From the NCBI GenBank assembly GCA_003999685.1, contig CP021226.1, positions 1,798,001 through 1,862,000 of the forward strand: a stretch of DNA of 64,000 nucleotides, in the 5' to 3' direction. The DNA comes from Taiwanofungus camphoratus. Its lineage: Eukaryota; Basidiomycota; Agaricomycetes; Polyporales; Taiwanofungaceae. The notes beneath the pieces are model-generated. The model was given only the letters and a program-made list of their open reading frames with translations. It had not been told where the DNA came from and made no database searches. This document shows, piece after piece, positions 50,441 to 61,640 of the stretch. Each line of letters starts with the position of its first letter. The first letter of the stretch is position 1. The position numbers and the translations under genes were made by a program.

Positions 50441-52916
50441 ATGCCTACTTTCCGGACTTGTACTGTTGTCAGAGAAGCTTTTGAAGGGTTGAGTCTTTCT
50501 CTAAGTGCGCGCCATACACTCGTCGCTGGATCGCCGTCGGAAATCGTCATCAATGTAAAGGGACGAGTACCGGAGGATGTCGACGTTGTACTAGAGTCAA
50601 ATCTGTTCTTCACACTTTCTGGTCTACTTGAATCCTCCAAAGTCCCAGGTTGCGATGTACAGCAGTCTGCAATCGCATACCACACTGTACATTATTTTCG
50701 AGCGGTATGATTTTGGATTTCTCCCATTACTGAGCGTTTCTTCCAATTGATCGTACGCAGAACAGCTCACAGCTTGGTCTCAGTTCCGTGTCTAACATTT
50801 TTATTGACGATGACGGGACCCCAAAGTGTAGGCTCTGCCTTGATCCCCGTTCTTTATGGTCTGACTTCTTGCCAGTTTGTGTGACGTCTTCCCGGCCCCC
50901 CCTTCGCCACACATCAACCACTGTCGCGCGTCTGGTGACCGTAGACCTCATATATGCGTGTAAGCCTGTTGCGGAGAATGATGACTCCAGTAGGGCCTTC
51001 GTTCTCTTCGCAGCTGTGATAAATTGAGACAATGCAACGAAGCATCGACGGAAGGTATCAACCTCTTTGCCTCTCATGTCTATCTTCCCATGGAAGCCAT
51101 CCTTGATCGCATGGTCGAGAAATTCGCGTGTTTCCATCTCGTCAGGTACGTGCTGTGTGACGGTTCTACGGGATTATTATTCACCCGCCCACGGCCAGAC
51201 GTTACCCTCTTATTTTTGGTCCTTGGCGTGGGGTATGGTCTCCAAGATCTCTTCCTGCCCCAAACTGAGACTGTCATATGCCCAGCGGCTCGATTTAGAA
51301 GTCACATTTTTTCTTCCTGTCTCGCGCTCTATCGCGAGCATGGCAGAACGCTCCCCCAATGCACGATTTCGCAAGAGGTTGCAACGACTTTTGAAAGTAC
51401 AGTCTTGACCCTTCTGTATGCTCTGCCAATAGAGGACACTCACCGTGTGTCAGATCCTTCGGAAGCAGTTCACCATAGCTTCATTTCAGTCCACTAATGT
51501 GTTGCAGCAACACCTCAAAGTTATTAAACTGGACGATGCGGATGGTATCCAGGATGCCAATCAAGCACGGGACTCAGATGTTGACCTTATATGTCATTCA
51601 TTACAACGCCTTTACATACAATGCGTTAGACCTGTTCGATATAAGGTGGGCTTAGCCGTATGGGAGTCGACTCACTATAGGCTAAAGGCTAGACTGCGTG
51701 TTGCAGGGCTGTAGATCTCGATCAACTTTATCTACCAGAGAGATAGAGGATGAGCAGTATTTCGATTTCTCTCAGGACACTGCGATAGATCACGCATCCT
51801 CGTCAGACCCTCTCACAGATGATATCATTTCAGGCAGTCATCTTTCACAGGACACCGAAGTCATTGACAATGAGGAATTTGAAATGGATCTCGATGGTGA
51901 CGGTGACATCTTGAGTGACGAAGCCTGCTGGATTTTAGACTGCTTGGACACCGCCACGGGTGGGGAAAAAATCCAAAGCCAGCAATACGTGATTGCAAGT
52001 TTGCATGAAGACTACCGTAGTCCAGTGCTGTTGGGAAATACGCACAGTACATCGGCTTCGCAATCCAGCACGGAGTCCGATGACTCCATTGACGTATGTA
52101 TCCTTGAAAGTTTTCGAGACCCTTCGTTATGAACATATTCCTTTCTCTGACAATGATGCACAGACACTTGATGCAGTGGAATATGACATCGACACGTCTA
52201 CTACAAACTTTGATGTTATTAGGCCACCAAACCTTTTCGAATCTTTCTTCGACGTCACTGGAAACGATATGCTGTTTTCCTTTACACTTGGCAATCATAA
52301 TGACCATGAAAAGGTTTCAAACACCCTCGATGGCACAGGGATTCTTGATAGCAACTGTCACATGGCTGATAGTCCTCAAATCTCGCCTATCGACGATATG
52401 GACACTCTACTAACAGAAGAAATATTTACTGCTCCTGTGTCGACCGCCTCTTCTGCTACTGCTATGGCTACGGATCTCGATAAACTCGAATTTCAACAGG
52501 ACTGTCAGAAACATCAATCGCTTCTCGGTAACGACACGAATTACCCAACATGCCCCCGAGTCACGAACACAGCTTTCATAGACATGGACGGAGATGGAGA
52601 TCAGCAAGGCCCTTCCGGCGTGCAACTTTCGGGTCTTCTTAACAGATGCACTTCTACGCAATGTTTCCCAAAGTCATTTTCACAAACGTCGCAAGGTGCA
52701 TCCGGATTGCCTGAATGTCAATCGGACGGTTCTGCTTGTCCTGTTTTCCCTGTTTGCTTTCCAACTCGGATCGATACACATGGAAGCAATGAGGCCATCA
52801 CCAATTCTAGACTTTCCACTGGAGCCTCCGTAGCGGAGTCAAATGCGGGACGGAAGGAACAAGCCTTACTGCTTGATGAATTTGACGAAGAAGGGGACAT
52901 TTTAATCATAGATTGA
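50441..52916 (+). CDS. uncharacterised 696-residue acidic protein
   Basis: Eight exons (50441-50704, 50761-50957, 51014-51145, 51199-51232, 51286-51396, 51433-51645, 51707-52093, 52164-52916) form one frame of 697 codons. I do not recognise the family. The first ~340 residues look folded: FRTCTVVREAFEGLSLSLSA, a CRLCLDPRSLW segment, then ASHVYLPMEAILDRMVEKFA, RYPLIFGPWRGRLDLEVTFF and RFRKRLQRLLK. The C-terminal ~350 residues are acidic and Ser/Thr-rich, with recurring hydrophobic-acidic patches (EQYFDFSQD, FEMDLDGDGDILSDEACWIL, LLLDEFDEEGDILIID) like protein-binding or activation patches. There is no signal peptide or membrane segment. The intron at 51397-51432 is only 36 nt, so that junction is the least certain. 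The gene starts 265 bases from PKC1 in divergent orientation. Confidence 0.75.
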
Positions 52917-53251
52917 TTCCTGGGAGCGTGCTGTAGGTCACATTTTAAATGAATTGCTCAGACTACCCTGTCCTGTAAGTGTTCATGAAGAGATTAATTT
53001 TGATGTAATAGAAAACGGCAGTGCCGATCATAGACACGTAGCTTACGTCATGAGAGCCACATTCTAGTTCCGCCAGGCTCCGCTTGTGGCTGTGGGCACT
53101 CCTCGGTCTCGGTTTACCATCCTGTTTACGACCACCATCACTGTTACGACTGTTATCGTTTTTCTATAAGGTTTCGGATCGAAGTCTTCAATCTGCTCGA
53201 TAGAGCCTTTTGTGCTCTTCTCGCTTCTCCTTGTGACTCCCATTCAGCGCG
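52917..53251. other. intergenic, upstream of IGO1
   Basis: No open frame or motif was recognised; it presumably holds the IGO1 promoter. Confidence 0.4.
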
Positions 53252-53949
53252 ATGTTGCCGGCTCAGCGGAACAAGGTGGACATTAGCGTCAGTATCTCAT
53301 CCATCTGGCAGCTCAAATGGAAGCTACCTCGACCTATATCGAGCCTGTGTCCTTTCGCAGAGTACTCATTTCTATCATCCCATATCTAGAAATTGACGGA
53401 AGAGGAGCAGAAGCTCTTCCGCCTGTATGGAAAGCTTCCTACCCACAAGAACATCTTGACCAAGATGCAAAAGGTATAGTCTTGACTACGATCAATGTCA
53501 TCGTTGTGAGTCTAATGAGTTCTCCTTGGTCATGGAATTAGGATCGCAAGTACTTTGACTCTGGCGATTATGCTTTATCGAAAGCCGGCGTCGCCCCTCA
53601 GAATGCAGTCGGTACAGCGATTCCCAATCCAGAGAAGTAAGATGTGGTGTTCCCATGCTTGACACGACTCCGCTTAATGTCCTAGTCTTTCCGCAGCATT
53701 CCGCATGCGACATCCCCTCCCGTCAACAACCACCAGTCACTATCCGTCTCGCCCAACTCTAGTGTGAGTCCGGTCAAGGAGAGTCCGCTCGTCGAACCTG
53801 AGGCAGTAAACGTCGTGGAATCAGCAGAGCCCACAGAGTCTAAGGAGTTCACAGAGTCTAAGGAGTCCACAGAGTTCACGGAGCCCGCTGATTCTAAGGA
53901 GGCCATTGAATCCACAGAGACCGCAGATTCCACAGAGAAGGAAGATTGA
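53252..53949 (+). CDS. IGO1: endosulfine / ARPP-19 family protein (Igo1)
   Basis: Four exons (53252-53287, 53390-53473, 53542-53636, 53697-53949) encode 155 residues. The core KLTEEEQKLFRLYGKLPTHK, ILTKMQK, then DRKYFDSGDYALSKAG carries the FDSGDY motif whose serine is the Greatwall/Rim15 site; once phosphorylated these proteins inhibit PP2A-B55. It thus links nutrient signals to mitotic entry and quiescence. An SPVKES site (CDK-like) lies behind the core. The C-terminal ~50 residues are a Thr/Glu/Ser-rich degenerate repeat unlike the short tails of animal and yeast members. Intron 1 is 102 nt. Confidence 0.93.
53824..53940 (+). repeat. degenerate short tandem repeat coding the IGO1 tail
   Basis: Units of about 9-18 bases built on CACAGAGTCTAAGGAG recur (for example 53831-53846 and 53849-53864) and encode the ES-KE/TE pattern. 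The repeat keeps the frame, so length changes would lengthen or shorten the acidic tail only. Confidence 0.6.
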
Positions 53950-54260
53950 CGACTGTTCCCTTCTGTCCTTGTGCTTTTGATATGGAACACCTGATCACCT
54001 TTGTACGGTTCTGAAGATAGCTATTGTGTCGGTTGGATTATATGAGAGTTCGCGAGGATCCTACCTGTATACGCTTTCGTTTTCTTTGTGTATGAGTATA
54101 CGGTTCATCGCACCTCCACGCTATGCCCTACAACTGTAGTCCTATCATGTCGAATGTGCACACATACCTATGTGACGTGTGATGTGGCGAGACGCGTGAC
54201 GGGACGCGTGCAATACTAGCAGGCGCGACGCGTCTCTGTTGTCTCACCACCACACATGTG
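53950..54260. other. intergenic between IGO1 and POL12
   Basis: The right part contains several CGACGCGT/GACGCGTC-like words (54185-54235: GAGACGCGTGACGGGACGCG and GCGACGCGTCTC). These resemble the MluI cell-cycle box ACGCGT bound by MBF, which fits a replication gene downstream at 54261. No gene was seen. Confidence 0.5.
54185..54236 (+). promoter_or_regulatory. clustered ACGCGT (MCB-like) elements upstream of POL12
   Basis: Three ACGCGT hexamers occur within about 45 bases (in AGACGCGTGA, GGACGCGTGC and CGACGCGTCT), ending about 30 bases before the POL12 start codon. ACGCGT is the MBF/DSC1 site of G1/S genes in yeasts, including replication genes. The function here is inferred from motif and position. 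Confidence 0.6.
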
Positions 54261-56518
54261 ATGATGGACACCTCCAAACTTCGGGAGGAGATTCTGCACG
54301 AATTTGAAGATAATCTGGAAGAGAAAGTGGTTGCAGAATGTTGGTCCATTCAAAATGTCTCATTCAAAATCACCCGTATTGACATGGTCGCTCTTACAAG
54401 GCGTCAAAATCTGTCAAAACTTCAACATGAGCGCTGCCGACGTACATTATAAGTGGGAAGCCATGCAATTTGGTACATCGGTTCCGAAGCAACTCAATGC
54501 TGATTCAGTGCAAGCTCTGAGAGCAAAATGCCAGAGTGATCTAGCAAAGGCAAATGCGAAGAAACAACAAGCGAGGGCCAATCTTATGGGTCCCCTTTCC
54601 AGAAACCTTGCAGGCGGGCTGGGTAGATCTGGTGCGCGACTCAACGTGGATGTCAAGAGGACCCCGGTCAAGCCTGCGGCTCGTCGACAAGATGGGTTTG
54701 GAGTGCCCCTCGGTGAGGAAAGGAGGATGCCTGTAGCAGGGCCCAGCAAAGTAGCGTTTGTTGGACCTAATATTGACGAGGAGTCGCGCAAGAAGCGCGC
54801 ATGTGAGTGGATCTTGTCATCCCTATTGATGAGGTTTCATGACTCGCTTTAGACCGGTACATGTACGAGAAAGTGTCGGAGCGCAGCGAAGGTAAATGAT
54901 GATCTGCCACTGAAAGAGGATGTCACTTACATATGCTGGTCTGAGCAGCACTTGATGACAAGATAGACGACTTCGGTGAGCTTGTGAAAGAACACTATAA
55001 CATCAATGATCTTGGCGACCCCTCTGCAGCTACTGAGGTGTGCCCCTTCTATCGTCTTTCTATTTCATCATTCATAACTCTCTGTTTTCAGGAGGAGGTC
55101 ACAGTAGTTGGCAGAATTACTCTTGATGCAGAAACATCCTCTGGGCCTGTCAAACTGAATGAAGCCTCTCTGACTCTGGAGACTTCTCGTATGATGGGAT
55201 CCGGTGTCCGGATACCTCTCCGGTTTGACCCAAATGTGAGAGTCCGCCAAGGAAAACAGGGCGTTGGAGGTGTGGGGCTGTTCCCCGGGGCCATCGTCGC
55301 CCTTCGTGGAAAGAATGGCGGTGGCGGTTGGTTCCTCGTCACGGAGATCCTCTGCGTAAGCTCGTTGCCTCGGCTCATCCTTGGGAATCTGAAGGTCGAT
55401 CTGCCTTGTAGTTACCTCCGTCGAAGGCGGCATCTCAAAGCCACGGAAAGTCTGAGGTTGACGACTCTTCATTTTCCATGTACATTGCCTGCGGTCCATT
55501 CACCCCCGATAATGATGTCAAGTACACTCGATGGCAAACATTGCTATCCAAGATCAAGGCGGATAAGCCTGCTGTTGTCCTATTAGTAAGAGACCTTAGC
55601 AACCTCTGTTGAGTTGAATCAATGAATATTCCTATGCAGATAGGCCCCTTTGTAGACAGTGCCAATCCGTTGATCAAGAATGGCGAGGTTGATCTGACTC
55701 CAACGGAGATGTTTCGGGAACATTTCACAGAGGCTTTGAGCGAATTCCTGTCCATCTCTCCTCAAAGCCTAGTCTTGATCGTCCCCAGTGTGCGCGATAT
55801 CATCAGTGACCACGCGGTCTTTCCCCAATGCGAACTCGGGCCAGAATTTTCCGACGACCCGGTACACATCGTATTATGTCCTTAGTACATCTCACGTCTC
55901 ACATTCAAATTTGATAGCGCATCCAGCTGCTTCCAAACCCCTCACGATTCTCGCTGAATGGCATATCATTTGGGGTCAGCAGTATGGACGTGTTTTTTCA
56001 TCTCCGCAAGGAAGAATTTTTCAAGCGTGCGCAAGAAGTCGACTCAATCGTCTCAGATGGTGACGATGTGCTGAATAATGACCTAATGGCTAACACTTGT
56101 CGGCATTTGTTACGACAGAGGAGGTATGATTATCTCTATTTTTACTGATTCGGTCTCACAGATGTGAGTTAGCTTCTATCCGCTCTTCCCTGCTCCCCTA
56201 GACCTGTCACACGAGGTCAACCTGGACGTCACACACTCAGATGGACTCAACTTATGTGGAAGTGACTCAGACAAAGACAGTGTGCCCGATGTACTCGTCC
56301 TTCCGAGCAGGCTGAAGCATTTCTCTAAGGTGACTTTTACGCTATCAATGCATCACGTTGAACGTTTACCCATTGCTTTGCAGGTGGTCGATTCTACTGT
56401 TGCCATCAATCCCTCGTTTTTAATCAAAGGAACATACGCGATAGTGACCTGCACGAGTCCAGTGGCTGACATCTCTCTTAAGGATAGATTAAAAGTAGAT
56501 TTATTGAAGCTGGAATGA
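54261..56518 (+). CDS. POL12: DNA polymerase alpha-primase subunit B
   Basis: Ten exons (54261-54339, 54401-54802, 54853-54891, 54949-55037, 55092-55355, 55412-55585, 55640-55861, 55918-56123, 56173-56329, 56384-56518) encode 588 residues. An N-terminal helical region (EEILHEFEDNLEEKVVAEC) and a Pro/Arg-rich linker are followed by the OB-fold part (EVTVVGRITLDAETSSGPVK; FPGAIVALRGKN). Then comes the inactive phosphoesterase part (FSMYIACGPFTPDNDV, ADKPAVVLLIGPFVDSANP, LVLIVPSVRDIISD, SLNGISFGVSS, YPLFPAPLDL, DVLVLPSRLKHFSKVVDST). The subunit tethers the catalytic subunit and primase during replication initiation. The length matches the family. ACGCGT sites lie just upstream. Confidence 0.95.
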
Positions 56519-56992
56519 TCCTGCGGGCTAGCACTTCGGCTCATGTTGTCGATTGTACCTTGGTCTCAATTATCTCTATTTGAAGCTTAGTCGTCAGGAA
56601 AAATGCAGGTAACTATGATGTGCAACCTGCCCAATCTGTAGCACTATATAGTGCTATGAATCTGGCTGTAGTTGCTGTAGTGCCGGGAGCTACCCTGATT
56701 TTTCCTGATGCTATGGAGTCGTCCGTGAAATGCTTGCGCAGTGCAGTAGGCCTACTCGAGTTCGGTTCTTGTGGTTTTTAGACTTACTTCCTTTGTATGA
56801 CAACCCTGAATATGGTGACTGGCCTCAATAGAATGAATGTCGAGGTTCACTGAGCCCTTGGTTGACCAACACATTTCGCATCAAACGTCCCAAAGAGAAC
56901 ACTAGACTTGCCATTTCAGTAAACTGCAGCCACACGTGATCGTTCTATGACGAGTGACGATACTCCAGTGAGATCGCGTGTTTCCTGCCGCC
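56519..56992. other. intergenic between POL12 and CWF19
   Basis: No coding pattern or repeat was recognised. A small run of TAGCACTATATAGTGCTA (56639-56656) is a near-perfect 18-base palindrome without an assigned role. Confidence 0.4.
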
Positions 56993-59865
56993 ATGGGTCA
57001 CAACGATAGCAAGCGTTCTTCTAAACACAGGCATTCTCATGAGAAATCGGACAGAGAACATAAAAACAAGCGAAAGCACGGGTCCAACAAAGAGGCCAGC
57101 CACAAGCGTGTTCGCAAGGATGACAGTGACCATATCCACATCGTGGATGATGACCCAAACGACGATGATATGTGGGTCGAGAAAAATATTGACATGGATG
57201 GGGAGCAAGTGCGTCGAAAATGGTTTTGTATTCTGCAATATTGATTTATTTCTCTTCAGCCTCTTGCTACAACAATTCCTACGGCAGAGAGTCTGAAGCT
57301 GAAGTCGCGTGCCTCTGTTGAGCCATCAGATCCTCCCCTTCCGCCGTCGACGAGAACCGAGACATCATTGAAGAGAGATGAGTGGATGCTAATGCCGCCC
57401 TTGACACCCACCGTTCCGGATGTCACGCGCCCACGTCTCCAGGTGCCTACTGGTGATCAATCCCTCACGGAGGACTACGGAGAGCCTTCACAAAACACTC
57501 GTATTGCAGGAGGAACAGTGGATTTCTTCTCTAGTCTCGGTACTGACATCAGGAAGAAGAGACCCCAACCCGATCGACCAGACCCCGACAAAGTAAGCAG
57601 CACCATATCTAATGTTTAATCACACAGAGTACTCTACTGACTTTCCACATGTCAGCCACATATCAGCCACAAAGAACTGAACATAGCACTAAAAGAAGGG
57701 AAGGATCTAGACGATCTACCTGCTTCGACTGCCAAGACAATAGTTCCAGGCGGGCCGGGTTCACAATGGCGCATGATGAAACTCAGGCGGGTATATGAGC
57801 TTGCAGAGGAAGAGGGAAAGATTGTAGAGGATGTGGCGCTCGAGCGGTTCGAGTCCATGGAAGAATTTGAGGCGGCGAAGGAAGAACGGCGAGTCCTCGA
57901 CGAGCGAGAGGGTAGGAGAGCCGGCAGGAGAGGTGATGTTAAAGGGAAAGGCAGAGAACCAGCAGGGGAAACGCGTTATATGTTCACTGACATCGGAGGA
58001 ACTCCAATGTCAAGCCGCAGCTCATCTTTCCGTCGGCCAGACCTCAGAGGAGCCGCACCATCCACTCCTAGCCCAGCCGGACAGCAGCCTCGACCTGGAG
58101 ACAGGCGATTCGACTCACTACGGTTATCTTCACAAAGTGGTACACCTTCACAGTCACTTACACCCATTCCGTCTGTGATGACTCCCTCAGCTTCTCTCGT
58201 TGGTTCTAAGTCCCGTGCCTTGTCACCGTCCTCGCTTAACAAGTTGCAGGCGAAGGTTCTTCGGGCGAAGCTGATCGGTGCGCCAGAGGCAGAGGCATTA
58301 GAAAAGGAGTACGAAGTGGAGGTGCAGAAGGCACAAAGAGGTGGTGGTGGAGAGGAAGGCGTGAGGACACGAGTGGAGGTGCTCCCGACACTGGATACTC
58401 GAGGCCGGTTATACGACGTAGGGTCTGGGAAGGACGACCCTTCGTTGGCCCCGGGCAATCGCAAGAAGAAAGACACAGTAAGTCTGACGTTGAATCATCG
58501 CTGTCACCCGGCTAATGTTCCTTATAGGTGGAGACTCATGATCCTAAGACAGGGGAGATCATTCGCTACAACGCAGATGATGACTCAATCACATTGGGCG
58601 AGATGCTCCGTCAAGAGAAAATGAGCGCCGGCATGGCCGACCAAAAGAACTTGGACGCAGAGTTCGCTCGTGCTATCATGTCAGACGGGAAGTTCGAAGT
58701 AAGTTCACGCAATCTGGCGGTAACCCCTCGGGAACTTTCTGACTGGAAAATCATTGGACAGAATGACCTAGATTATATCGATGACAATGCGGAGAAACTC
58801 GGCAGGAAGAAAATGCGGTCGGATGCCATAAAGCGACAATTCGCAATCAACGGTGTGTATCGGTACTGTTGTGTATTCTCCTCCCCACATAACGGATTTT
58901 GCATTCAGATTACAAGCGAACACAGAAGGTCTTGGCCACATGTCCATTCTGCTACGGCGAAGACGACTCCTTACCGAAAGCCCCCATCATCGCCATGGGC
59001 ACTCGCGTATATCTTTCCTGCACCCTGACCGAGCCGCTGGTAGAAGGACATTGCCTTATCGTCCCTATTCAGCATCATTTGACAATGCTAGAAGGGGATG
59101 ATGATGTGTGGGATGAAGTTCGGGTACGTTGCCATTCGGACGCTTGGGACATCTGATTTATCCCAGGCGCTCTCATTTTCAGAACTTCATGAAATGCCTG
59201 ATGCGCATGTTTGCGGAAGAGGAGAAAGGAGTGATATTTTATGAAACCGTGATCTCACTCAAATGGCAGAAGCACACATTCATCGAATGTGTACCATTAC
59301 CTTGGGCTCAATTTGAGGAGATTCCGGGCTACTTTAAGGTGCGGGCATTGTCAGACTATGTATCTAATCATCTCGTTAACTCTACAATAAACCTGAAAGG
59401 AATCAATTCTTATGTCCGAGACTGAATGGTCGCAGCATAAGAAGCTGATTGACTTCTCAGCGCGGCGCGGGGGCTTTCGCAGAGCAATGGTGCCCAACTT
59501 GCCTTACTTTATGGTCCAATTTGATTACAAAGGCGAGAAGGGTTATGGGCATGTCATTGAGGGTACCGACGAAGCGGCAGGCACAGGCGATGACCCTGAG
59601 GGTGATATAGATGAGGGTGAAAAGGGAGGAGGTGAATTCCCTCGGTACGTCAAACACGCCCTTTGGTTCCCAGCGGTCACTCATTCCTGTTGTCTCCCAC
59701 GAAAGATATTTTGCCAGTGAGATCATCGGTAACCTGCTGGACTTGGAACCTCGACGATGGCGTCGTCCTAGGCGTATCGATTTCCGTCAGAATACGGAGC
59801 GTGTCGCGAAGTTGAAAAAGATATATGACCGGTACGATTGGACAGGGATGATTGAAAGGTCGTAA
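56993..59865 (+). CDS. CWF19: CWF19-like splicing / intron-lariat factor
   Basis: Nine exons (56993-57208, 57260-57592, 57656-58477, 58528-58698, 58762-58852, 58909-59123, 59183-59338, 59400-59644, 59706-59865) encode 802 residues. The first 75 residues are Lys/Arg/His/Ser-rich. SQWRMMKLRRVYELAEEEGK, then ETHDPKTGEIIRYNADDDS and TLGEMLRQEKM precede the CwfJ domain: CPFCYGEDD, GHCLIVPIQHH (HIT-like HxxxxPxxHH) and VIFYETVISLKWQKHTFIEC. The CwfJ C-terminal 2 domain follows, with FRRAMVPNLPYFMVQFDYKG, then NLLDLEPRRWRRPRRID. In fission yeast Cwf19 is part of late spliceosomes and helps lariat debranching. Gene structure and length fit. Confidence 0.94.
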
Positions 59866-60110
59866 CATGCTTTCATGAAATGTAGCAGACATTGTAACTC
59901 CTCATCTGTACACTAGCGCACGGACACACAGTAGTACCAATTGTATTGTTCCGAGTTCACCGTCAATTCCATCCTTTGTCCCTCTTCGCAGTGGGTCCAC
60001 GTGCTTAGGGGCCCCGCATGCCGCACCTCTTGAAAGATCGACTTCGCAGATCCCTTACGACTCTACCAAGGCTCAGCCGACAGATAGACTAATTTGCTTA
60101 CTGCTCACTC

Positions 60111-61640
60111 ATGGTATTTCTTTCCCTGAGAATCGTTCGTACTTCTACTGCCAGGTCAATATGGCGGGGAACCAGGACATTTACCGCAGTTGCACCTGAG
60201 GGACCCGGGCAGCTACATAGGTCCTACCTCTATGGCAAGATACATATTTTTTTCATCGTTCATTTGTTCACTTTGGTGTCCGTAAATATAGTGCCTACCT
60301 CTTCTGATCGTATGATGGAAAAGTCCATGTCGACTAATTCAGATACGATCATCTATGATTTGGAGGACAGCGTTCCCCCATCCGTTTCGGACAAGGATGG
60401 TGCTCGGACAAGGCTGCAGAAGTTCTTAACTGTAGGGGCTATTTCCTCTTGGCCGCTTCACTGGCTCATTAAGCCGACCAGACCAAATCCTCGGTCGAAC
60501 TTCCCAGTCCGGATCGTATTGCTGTAAGGCTGAATGCAATCAACACGCCGTTCTTCCGCGATGATATTGCACTTGCTGTGGGTTATCTTGGTGCCGATGA
60601 TTGATGGGCGAGTGCTCAAGCGGGCATAGCTGCGGTTCTCCCGTATCCGGACGCTGGTCCTGCCCAAAGTGAACTCCGGACAAGATCTGCATCATGTCGC
60701 GCGTGAAATCTACACTGCAACGAGGCTTCAGCCTACTCGGAATCCAGAAAACCAGCCACTGAGACTGGTGGCAAGTATAGAAAGTGCGAATTCGTTGCTG
60801 AACCTTCGTGAAATAGCCGGATGGCAGCCGGAATATGATCCCAACCTCATGGTATCATTATCGGCACTTCTTGTATGTCCTCCATTGCGTTTCAGGACAT
60901 ATCTAAACTTGCTTGACTAGTTTGCTGCAGAGGACTGTGTGTTCTTCTGCTCTTCATGAAATATAGCGCTAATGACTTCGTGTTGCAGTCTGTGCAGACA
61001 CATCTATCACCCGGACACTGTCCCGTCAAGAACTTCTCTATACGAGGTCGCAGATTGCCATAACTGCAAAAGCATTCGGCTTGGATGCAATAGACATGGG
61101 ACGGTCACTGTGCAATGCATGACTTGCTGCCTCATGCTGACCTCCTGGTTCAGGTGTGCGTTAACTATAAAGACCTTGATTACCTGAAAGAAGAATGTGA
61201 GGACGGGAGACGACTGGGCTTCAATGGCAAGGCATGACTATATGCTTTGATAGGCTGGCATGTTCTTACCAGTTCACCCTTTACAGCAAGCCATCCACCC
61301 AAGTCAAGTTGCCATTATACAATCGACATTCGTACCGAATGAGAAAGGTATTACTTTTGCGTCACGTATTTTATACTCCGCTACAAGTGTCGTGTAGAGA
61401 TTCTTCGTGCTGCAAGGATCCTGCACCGAATGAAGATGGCGCACGACTCTCAGAAGGGTGCTATTGGACTTGAGCTCGAGGGCGGTGGCAAAGAGATGAT
61501 TGATGCCCCCATGATTAACCAAGTGAGTGCAATGCTTGATTCTCTAGAAGCTGTTCGACGATGACAATAATGGCCGCAAGGCAGAGAATGTCATACGGAT
61601 AGCGAAGTCAGCAGATCTCGAGATTCCTCGTGTGGATTGA
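60111..61640 (+). CDS. HpcH/HpaI-type citrate lyase beta-like enzyme (CLYBL family), probably mitochondrial
   Basis: Ten exons (60111-60234, 60292-60431, 60482-60577, 60630-60872, 60923-60938, 60989-61098, 61154-61231, 61287-61347, 61398-61522, 61581-61640) give 350 residues. The first ~40 residues are Arg/Thr/Ser-rich without acids, like a mitochondrial presequence. SYLYVPTSSDRMMEKS, DTIIYDLEDSVPP, RIAVRLNAINTPFF, TLVLPKVNSGQDLH, LRLVASIESANSLLNLREIA, FAAEDFCADTSITRT and QAIHPSQVAIIQSTF are the blocks of malyl/citramalyl-CoA lyases, including the metal-binding ED pair. Oddities: introns 1 and 7 start with GC, exon 5 is 16 nt, and intron 6 (61099-61153) has GG where GT or GC is expected. If that site is not spliced the protein fails after IDM, so this allele could be non-functional. 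Confidence 0.85.
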
